From positions 5,023,378-5,087,377 of the forward strand of contig NC_087381.1 of assembly GCF_963675165.1 (NCBI RefSeq): a stretch of DNA of 64,000 nucleotides, given 5' to 3'. A program made the position numbers and the translations under genes. The stretch's first letter is position 1. Each line of letters begins with the position of its first letter. This document shows positions 55,961 to 64,000 of this stretch, one piece after another. Below the pieces are notes generated by a model. The model searched no databases and was not told the DNA's origin. It worked only from the letters and a program-made list of their open reading frames with translations. The DNA is from Halichondria panicea. Taxonomy: Eukaryota > Porifera > Demospongiae > Suberitida > Halichondriidae.

Positions 55961-57565
55961 CGAAGTCATATAAGGATTCACGTTGGATTTTAGATGAGGT
56001 AGTTTTGATAGGTTTGGCTTGCCATAAGGGCTAGTATACTCTCTTCGATACAAATCATATTCATCACATGGAATAGTTTTACCATGGAATGTAATTAACC
56101 ACAGAGCTCTTTTAATAGCCTCTACACAGGCTCTCCTACACAGGATCTCCTTTTTCTTTTTCTGTTCTTATCACTAAGATAAAACAGCTTTTTAATAAGT
56201 GCTGACATCAGCGTTTTACATTCAAATTGCACAGAATGCGACTCATCACCAACTGTGCAGATATTTTTCCATATCGTACACCCGGAAGTGTATTATTGCA
56301 CACTTGTTATTGCACACTAGGAAGTGATTCTTATTTGGTTTTCAGCAGTGAGAGAACAAGAAAAACATAGTTTACACACTTATAATCATGCATTGCAATG
56401 TTTATCAGTCTCGTTTCCTGTTTTCTGATGCTCTGTTTCACTTCTGTGCTCTTTTTGCAGTGAAGCTGAGGGTCAGGAAGTTGTCAGTGTTCATATTTAA
56501 TGCATCAAACAGGCATAAGTGTTGGGAGTGAGTGCTTTGAGCGGAGTATTGCACATGTAGAAGTGTACTGCACCACCATATAAGCCTGTTCAGGCTTGTA
56601 TAAAGTCGTTTTGGCTTCAAAAACGGTTATTACACTTTTCTTCAGTTATAGCGGCGCATGTTTCCTCTTCTGATACACTAGAGCATGATAGAAAGCAAGC
56701 ACATGCTGTTTATCCTTCAGAACTATCCATTTTCAAAACGGGTTGCTGGTTGTCAACGTTTTTCTTGTCTTTTTTTTTTGTCTGTTCTCTACAAAATCTT
56801 TAAGTAGCCTTTTGCAAGCTCTTTTGGTGTTCTAGAGTGTTATTTCTTTGTCTTTCTAGCTGTTTTCTTTCTCTTAAACTCGTCTTCAACTGGGAGAACT
56901 CAATTTTGTTGCTACGCATTCTTCTGGTTGATAAAGCAACCGCATGTTGCGCATGCGCAGATTCAACCTGCATTTTGGTTGCCAAGCAATAAATGCATTA
57001 TCCCATGGATACTGAAGATTGTCACGAGTCTGTGCCAGTAACTGCACGAGTGCCTGCATAATATCATAGTATTAATCGAACATTCAATGAGATAAAATAC
57101 GGTATTAATTGGAGGAATAAAGAAAGAAATAGACGTAGAGTTAGGAAAAAGGAGAGCCTGTATCAGGAAGTCGCGTGAGGGTAGAAGGGTGGTAGAAGGG
57201 TGGTAGAAGGGTGAAAATGAGCGTGGGCATGCAGTGCTAAAGATGTTAGACTGCCCACGCATGTAGAGATTTATGACTATAAAACTTCACATGCAGCAAG
57301 CTGGACATGGGCTTGGAATTGGAAGTTTGCAAGCACTTACCTTGGGCTTAGCTAGATCTACTAGTCTAGATCGTGTGTTCAGACTATCACCATCTATCTT
57401 TCTTGTGTCTTTCTAAATGCTAAATCTAAACTAATAGCTTATAGTCATCATTATCATCTAGCATGCAGTAGCAGGTAGCTACTAACTGCCACCAGAGCTA
57501 GCCACGTTCCCTGATCTGACTTGCAGCACAGCTTGCATGGTTGGTGGTTGTCTCAGTAACTAGCT

Positions 57566-57594
57566 CAGTACAGTACAGTACAGTACAGTACAGT
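57566..57594. repeat. (CAGTA)n microsatellite
   Basis: Five to six uninterrupted CAGTA units. Confidence 0.93.
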
Positions 57595-57991
57595 CTGAAT
57601 GCGTGGGAGAAATACCTTATGTTATGATTGTGGGCTACATATAGCCCACGTTCATAAAAATCCTTGTGGATCCCAAACCAGGCCTTACTTTTTCTTAACT
57701 GTACGCTCATTTCATTCTTTGCTGCCTCACTTTGTCTATTCTTTTTTGCTACCTTCTATTTATGGATGAACAATGACAACAGCAAGAAAAAGTAAGGCCT
57801 GGGACGAGGCTACTCTTTTAATTGGCAAAATTTAGGATTGTTATCACTAAAATAACTCCATATTGTCTTAAATTGGCTGAGATCCAGAAGAGGGGTAATT
57901 TCTCCTTAACTTAGCTCAACCATTTTTATTACATACCATGTTTCAGGTATTCGTACACTGTGCCTTCTTTGTACAGAACCTATTAACATAC

Positions 57992-58252
57992 ATTCTGTAT
58001 CACAGTGATGAGTGATGACGAGATACTTGGCCACTTCCCAGTGTCTGCCGTTATATGCCAGAGAGAGAGGGGTGTCACCAGCTTTGTTGACTGGCTCTGT
58101 GGAAGACCACCATCAATAGCATAACAGACTCGCTACTGATAAACACTTACTATTTGGATCAACATCCTTGTTGATGAGAGCCTTGACCATCTCCAGGTCA
58201 CCACGGGAACACTCAAGGGAGAGAGGAGTGTCTCCAGCCTCATTCACTGCAA
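57992..58252 (-). CDS. Ankyrin exon pair 2 of copy B
   Basis: Exons 58252-58151 (102 bases, VNEAGDTPLSLECSRGDLEM) and 58096-57992 (105 bases, VNKAGDTPLSLAYNGRHWEV). Phases as in pair 1. The shorter intron (54 bases) retains the same GTAAGTGTTTATCAGT start. Confidence 0.86.
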
Positions 58253-59297
58253 CTAATAATACAAGCAAATTGTAGAAAGCACGATGATGTTTGGCAATGG
58301 TTTGAATGAGCACTATATACTACTCTAATTTATGAGCTAAAGAATACGGGAGTCAATTGCCTCTGTAGCTCTATATAGACCTTGATATTATAATGTGATT
58401 ACTTGCTGCTTTGACTGTGAAAACATTCTTATGGGGTACCCAAAAGGTCTACATTTTAAGTAAGGTCTAATCTATCCAGCAAAATATTTATACATGCATG
58501 CATGCATGGGCTACTCGTTCTCAGGCCATTTTATGGAAAATAGGCCTGGGATAGATTTCTAACGATTATATACTCCTGATAATTATTATTCCTGATATCC
58601 ATAGCTAAACAAGCTTGTAGTCGATCACAAAGGGCATGCAGCAACTGGTAGCACAGAAACTTCAACCTTGTAGGGAACTACACAAAAACGTCCCTTCAAT
58701 CACAAAAAAGCTTGAACTTGATGCTCATTATTTTGATACAATGCAGTGCATAAGCTTCAATCAAACTTAACTGGCCATAGATCTATAGCTATACCACTGC
58801 GCTAGCTATAAATAGCTTTCGTCTAAGATATAAAATATAACATGGAGCTATTTCTATGATTACGACAGCTTTGTCAATACCCACACGTACAGTATACGTT
58901 TATAGTTATATAGTCATTGCATGGAATTCGCCAAAAAAGTGCGAATTCCACCCACGCGTAATCTTCTCCAGACGCCTACCTTTCGACCTAGAATTGAAAC
59001 ATCAGCCTGGCGACGAGGATAGGGCTAGGATACTATCTTTGATGCAAATTATATTCATCACGGATAATAAGGAATGTAATTAACCACAGAGCTCTTTTAA
59101 TTGGCAACATTTAATTGCTGGGATCATAGTCATCACTAAAATGACTCCATAATTATATTGTCTTGGCAGAGATCCAGAAAAGGGGTCTTTTCTCCCTTAG
59201 CACAACCCTATTATTACATACAATGTACAATGTTTCAGATATTCATACACCGTGCCTTCTTAGACTTTGTACAGAACCTATTAACAAAGTGATTTAC
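58253..59297. other. Intron of copy B
   Basis: Shares long blocks with the introns at 54.1 and 61.8 kb (GGAGTCAATTGCCTCTGTAG, GGTACCCAAA, TTACGACAGCTTTG). It was therefore duplicated together with the exons. No gene. Confidence 0.55.
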
Positions 59298-59556
59298 TTT
59301 TTGTATGACAGTGATGAGTAATGACGAGATACTTGACCAGTTTCCAGTGTCTACCTTTATATGCCAGAGAGAGTGGGGTGTCACCAGCCTTGTTAACAGG
59401 CTCTGTGGAAGACCACCATCAACAAAGTAACAGTCACTGATATAAACATACCATTTGGATCAATGTGTATGTTTTTGATAAGAGCCTTGACCATCTTCAG
59501 GTCACCACGGGAACACTCAAGGGAGAGAGGAGTGTCTCCAGCCTTATTCACTGCAA
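59298..59556 (-). CDS. Ankyrin exon pair 3 of copy B
   Basis: Exons 59556-59452 (105 bases, VNKAGDTPLSLECSRGDLKM, ending with donor GTATGT) and 59402-59298 (105 bases, VNKAGDTPLSLAYKGRHWKL). The first exon is three bases longer than in the other pairs. Confidence 0.84.
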
Positions 59557-61532
59557 CTATGAATACAACATGTGTCTAGCTTCTCGCTTTTGAGTTTTTG
59601 TTGGGTTGCTTTTGGTTGTAGATTTATAGTACAGTTTGCCCTCAAGGCAAGGGAGTTTATGAGGAATGCGGGTAGTTAAACCCCACCCAGTTGCTATGAT
59701 ACAAAAGTGGGGTATATAGCACTCTGATTTATGAGCTTTAATCTGAAGAAAATACTGGAGTCAATTGCCTCTGTAGCTCTATATAGAACTTGTGCTTACT
59801 AGGTAATTGCTACTTCGACTGTGAAAACATTCTATATAGGGTACCCAAAAGGTCTACATTTTAAGTGACAATCAACTGATGAAAGGTCTACAAATATTTA
59901 CATGCATGTATGGGCTAGCCTTAGCCGATTAGCCTTGTTCCCAGGCCGATTTAACCGAAAATAGGACTGTATCTAGGTGTGTCTATAACGATTGTAACTG
60001 TACTCTAAATACCGTATAATTATATACTTGATCAGAGGCCGTTCTTGTGTAAAGGATGCTCTCAAATAGTAGCCTCTTTTGCTTAATACTAGCAGCTAAG
60101 CAGCTAGCTACATGTACGCGTAGCTAGGTAGCAGCTTCTTTTGCTTCACAAAAGCTTTTTCATGGCAGAGTTCGAGTTTTTGCACGTGAAAATTAAATTT
60201 TTTTTATGACAAACTAAACGCTGTTGAATTAGCTAGAGCTAAAACACCTCTCTTGAACAATGGCCTCTCTCGAATTGTAGCCTCCTCTGCCAGCAAAATG
60301 AAACATTATTTTATGTTAACCATAAATACTGCAATCTGATTGGCTAAAGGAAGTGTTCTATCCAACGTATAAAATGATGTACTTATTTAGAAAATCATGT
60401 ATTTCACTTATGTATCAAAAATTAGATAAGAACATTTAAATCTGATTGGCTAGATTACCCATGGTTGCTATAAATTATGATCTAAAATGCTTAGACACTG
60501 CGAAGTTCCACATGATATAGAAGCCCCCAGGGCTAGTAGAACCGTCACTACGTTCGGGATACTACAACCAACCCTTTGGGCTTCTAAATCATGTAGAAAC
60601 TTCCTAAAACATTGTCTAACGATTATGTAGCCGCGACAAGCATATAATACGGTATGCTGTACAAGTATCGAGAAATGACACGAAAGATAATATAATATTA
60701 TAGTACCGTATAATTATATAGTGTGTAATTTTTGAGGGGTAAAACATTTGGTATTTGCTCGGCAAGTTGACCTCCACGAAATTTTTCCCCCATGAAAACA
60801 TAGGCGTGGTTTATCGGAATGCAATGCAGTCCAAGCAGTGATTTCAAATGAAATTTTTTACTCACGTTTCAAGTTGAACAAAATTACTCGCTATACGGTA
60901 TACAATAATACTCTTGATACTATTCCTGATATCAGGACATTAAGAGGAGTATCCAACTCCCACGCACATTCCATTCTACATCTAGGACTGAATACATCAC
61001 TAACACTTGTAGTTGTGTAAACTGGGCTGGAGGTACAAATCACAGTGTACGTGCGTATACTGATATCATTTTTACTAATTAACCACTATACCTACGCACC
61101 TGGCCACTTAAAATACGGTTTGAGAGTGACGTAGGATGACATACTTTACCGTAACGTGGTCTGTACTACAACTGCCATAGTTAGATATACTCCTCCTTGA
61201 ACTCCTATTCAGAATCATAAAGGGTAACCACTGGTAGCACATGCAGAGACTCCAAGCCATGTAGGGAACAACACAAAAACGCCCCTTCCTTCACACAGGA
61301 GTTTGACAGTGGACTTATGCTCTGATACAGCAGAACCTCCATAAAACGGACACCATCGGGGAACACAGCCTTTTGGCTATTATATAGAGGTAGTCTTCCT
61401 TGGTAGGTTTAGATTGCCAACTATTTTTATGTATGTTCTATATATGAGTACTAGTAATTTCTTGCTGCAAATAAATCTTGGAGCTTTGCGCTTTGAAAAG
61501 GCTGTACAATTAACAATTTGAAAATGATTTAC
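59557..61532. other. Intron of copy B
   Basis: AT-rich; includes the shared GGAGTCAATTGCCTCTGTAG block (59757), a solo AGCCTTGTTCCCAGGCCG end (59940), and a TTTTACTCACGTTTC region with no ORF support. No exon seen. Confidence 0.5.
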
Positions 61533-61788
61533 TTTTTATACCACAGTGATGAGTGATGACGAAATACTTGGCCAATTTCCAGTGTCCACCTTTATATGCT
61601 AGAGAGAGTGGGGTGTCACCAGCCTTGTTAACAGGCTCTGTGGAAAACCACCATCAACAAAATAACAGCTACTGATAAACACTTACTATTTGGATCAACA
61701 TCCTTGTTCATGAGAGCCTTGACCATCTTCAGGTCACCACGGGAACACTCAAGGGAGAGAGGAGTATCTCCAGCCTCATTCACTGCAA
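61533..61788 (-). CDS. Ankyrin exon pair 4 of copy B
   Basis: Exons 61788-61687 (102 bases, VNEAGDTPLSLECSRGDLKM) and 61637-61533 (105 bases, VNKAGDTPLSLAYKGGHWKL). It is the most upstream pair visible, so the gene probably extends beyond it; the start codon is not identified. Confidence 0.85.
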
Positions 61789-62489
61789 CTGTGTATACAA
61801 ACAAATTGTGGAAAGCAAGATGATGTTTGCAATGGTTCGAATGAGGTTCAGCACTACTTAATCTGAAGAACACTGGAGTCAATTGCCTCTGTAGCTCTAT
61901 AGAATTTGTTGCTTCGACTGTGAAAACATTATGGGGTACCCAAACGGTATACATTTTAAATGGACAAGTCTACAAATTATTTACATGCATGCATGGGCTA
62001 CGAATAGCCTCGTTCCCAGGCTGATTTAACGGAAAATAGGCATGGGATAGAAAAAAACGTCTCTTCCTTCACACAGGTGTGTGACAGCTTGAACTTGATG
62101 CTCATTTGACACAACGTAGTGCATGCATAAGCTTCATTGAAATCAAAACTTAACTGGCCATAGATCTATAGCTCTATACCAGTGTGCTAGCTAAAATTTA
62201 ATAGCTATATTAAAATATAATATGGAGCTATTTTTGTGATTACGACAGCTTTGATAGTCAATACCCATGCACATGCACGTACAGTATACGTTTAGTTATA
62301 CTTAGTGTCTAGTACGTCATTGCATGGACTTCGCCACCAAATGTGCATTCCAACCTGAGATCCAGAAAAGGGGTCCTTTCTAGCTTACCCTATTATTAGA
62401 TACCATGCTCTAGGGATTTATGGCAGTAAACCCACCAAGCACGAGGTGTGGTTTACGTTACCATAAATCCCTAGCAACCATAGTATGAG
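61789..62489. other. Repeat-rich flank of ankyrin pair 4
   Basis: Shares blocks with the 58.3-59.2 kb intron. A palindrome at ~62405-62475 pairs TAGGGATTTATGGCAGTAAAC with GTTTACGTTACCATAAATCC. No gene. Confidence 0.5.
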
Positions 62490-62727
62490 CAGTGGCGGAT
62501 CCAGGATTCTTGATAGGGGGGAGCTAAAATATTTTACTAACAATGACTGTGTTTCCTGCATGACTCATCAATAATTGTTCATGGCCATAATAATGTAACC
62601 GTAGAGCTACGTGCTATCCAGTGCATGCAGTGAGTTGATAGCTAGCTCTAGATTCTATTCTTCAGGCTTTTCATCAAGGCCAGGGTGGTGCTCAAGCCCC
62701 CAAAACTCCCCACTAGATCCGCCACTG
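62490..62727. mobile_element. 238-base hAT-like MITE
   Basis: Ends CAGTGGCGGATCCAGGATT and AGATCCGCCACTG, flanked by a perfect 5-base duplication ATGAG (62485-62489, 62728-62732). The end motif and the 5-base duplication match the larger element at 34990-36809. Confidence 0.88.
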
Positions 62728-62732
62728 ATGAG

Positions 62733-63930
62733 TGTTATATATCGTATGTGATTGGCTAGCTATAAGTGCGCATTTACTCCTCTACCATGGTAACTCACGT
62801 TCAAACTATCAGAAAGTAAAAAGAAAGCATTGTGGACAAGCTTGCTCTGTCAGGGTCAGCTATTGACTTCCTGCATGCATGGGTGGAGCTTAATATTACC
62901 GTTCCTAGGACATCCAAGACTTGCAATGCCAACATGGGGTATGCTAACTGCGTGAGCTCCAGATCTGATGTATGCCCGGCCCTTTCAGGCCTGCAGTCCT
63001 TGTTTCTTTGTGCAATAATAGTATTATTGCACAAAGAAACAAGGGGAAACAAGGGCTGAAAGACTTGTAATAATCGATCCATATTATTAATACTATGGAT
63101 GCAATACTGAGATTATTACAAGTCTGTACAATAATACCAAGAGTGCATAAGAAGAGAAGAGTGTCGAAGTACTGATACTTCTACACAAACACTGTGCACA
63201 AAGTAACATGACTCGCACGTGATAAAGTATTGTAAACTTACTAGTAATCTCCTAGTAAATGTTAACCGTGACGGTGTGGTAATCGAACAATTTCTAGCTA
63301 GTCGTTCGCGTTCAACGTTCAGAGCTCATGGAGCTGCTCACTGCACACTGATAGGAGACGATCTCTTCACAAAAATCATCTAAATAGAGACAATAGTCGA
63401 GTTGATCCTCTTTACTTGCACTCTTTACTCACTATTAACAAATTCTGTGCGTTGCGTAATTATGCGCAAACGTCATCAATTGCGAGTTGCTCACGTGCAA
63501 TTGACAGGATGTCACGTTACTTTGTGCAGTGTTTGTGTAGAAGTATCAGTTGTTCGACACTCTTCTCTTCTTATGCACTCTTGATAATACCATAGATAGA
63601 AGAGAAAGGGATTGGCAACGGAGTGCACTTCCGGTACCACCCGTATTTCGCCTCGAGGCTTACTTCTAACGTGAGTCTAAACATAAATAATTCATGAGAA
63701 TTTTTTTTGCTGTCTGTAAAAAAATTCTACAAGCAGTTCTACTGCTAAACATCAACTTCTGAATCACCTCATTTGTGTAGCGATTTGGGACATAGCACAC
63801 TACTTAGTAACACAACCTTAGCTATATCATAGGTGCTATAGGAACACAAGCATGAAAAAGCCTCTGACAGAGGCTCTTTGTACCTCTAGCTACTTCATGA
63901 AAATCAAGATTATATTTTAAATGATTACCT
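62733..63930. other. No supported gene
   Basis: Contains inverted blocks: ACAAAGAAACAAGG pairs across 62998-63050, and AGAAGTATCAGTTGTTCGACAC at 63540 is the inverse of ~63155-63180, so ~63100-63600 may be a fold-back element (ATTATTAC...CAAGAGTGCATAAGAAGAG with CTTCTTATGCACTCTTGAT). Confidence 0.5.
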
Positions 63931-63932
63931 AC

Positions 63933-64000
63933 CATCAGGAGGCATGTGTTTAAGTGTTGGAGGGGTCTTTGAGAAGTAGGCATTAGACACAATAAGTTTC
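63933..64000 (-). CDS. Possible exon running off the right edge
   Basis: On the minus strand, KLIVSNAYFSKTPPTLKHMP ends in a GTAGGT donor at 63932. Open in this frame to the window edge. Only ~22 codons are visible, and I recognise no family. Confidence 0.3.

Larger units (their letters stand above)
55293..57991. other. Large intron of copy B, repeat-rich
   Basis: Contains a tandem repeat (55690-55960), a GGTAGAAGGGT triple repeat at 57177-57212, a CAGTA microsatellite (57566-57594) and an AAGGCCTGGGACGAGGCTA inverted pair (57681-57812). No exon seen. Confidence 0.5.

Noticed and set aside
56800-57262. Minus-strand frames of 61 and 99 codons
   Set aside because: No recognisable domain, splice pattern or neighbour support within a repeat-rich intron.
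1-64000. tRNA or rRNA genes
   Set aside because: I looked for cloverleaf hallmarks and conserved rRNA blocks and found none; a covariance-model scan would settle it.

Overview
The window is eukaryotic, AT-rich and gene-poor. It has short introns with GTAAGT-type donors (about 50-180 bases). It encodes metazoan architectures typical of sponges: ankyrin-ROC-COR-Death proteins, P-loop GTPase-COR-Death proteins and large multi-pass membrane proteins. I infer a demosponge, with a haplosclerid such as Amphimedon as the best guess; the sequence alone does not prove the species. There is one 200-base assembly gap at 34327-34526.

Layout. 1-1644 is the 3' part of a multi-pass membrane protein gene. 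2.5-14.4 kb is a stack of transposons: a Merlin element with a TA-flanked MITE in its right end; a 4.2-kb element with long inverted ends, 6-base target duplications and remnants of a zinc-finger/DUF6589-like gene and a RecQ-like helicase gene; and a Copia retrotransposon whose 5' LTR is split by a Harbinger-like element. 14.4-17.7 kb holds a two-exon gene of unknown function and two pseudo-exon copies of its second exon. 18.5-21.9 kb (minus) is a P-loop GTPase/COR-like gene with two C-terminal Death domains, carrying one stop and one frameshift. 23.9-25.6 kb is a Crinkler-like gene ending in an atypical kinase domain, also with lesions.

27.8-33 kb (minus) is an ankyrin-ROC-COR-Death gene, copy A, disabled by several lesions. 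Upstream lie ankyrin exons and a row of three near-identical mini-exons. 33.4-34.1 kb is a dead copy of the first membrane-protein gene. 34.96-43.25 kb is an 8.3-kb element with inverted ends that carries an integrase-like transposase and, convergently, a HECT-type ubiquitin ligase. Other mobile elements have inserted in its left end and in a HECT exon.

43.7-47.2 kb holds fold-back elements, one with a retroelement-type nuclease remnant. 48.4-61.8 kb (minus) is copy B of the ankyrin-ROC-COR-Death gene. Its 2.28-kb main exon is open throughout, and four pairs of single-ankyrin exons lie upstream, separated by repeat-rich introns. These introns hold a fold-back minisatellite, a perfect 93-base palindrome and a LINE fragment. 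The last 2 kb is mostly repeats, with a possible exon at the right edge.

Host genes in the window are mainly receptor- or signalling-like (ROC/COR GTPases, Death domains, ankyrins, membrane proteins). Recent change has come mostly from mobile-element insertion and local duplication. Many insertions are precise enough that target duplications and empty sites can be read directly.
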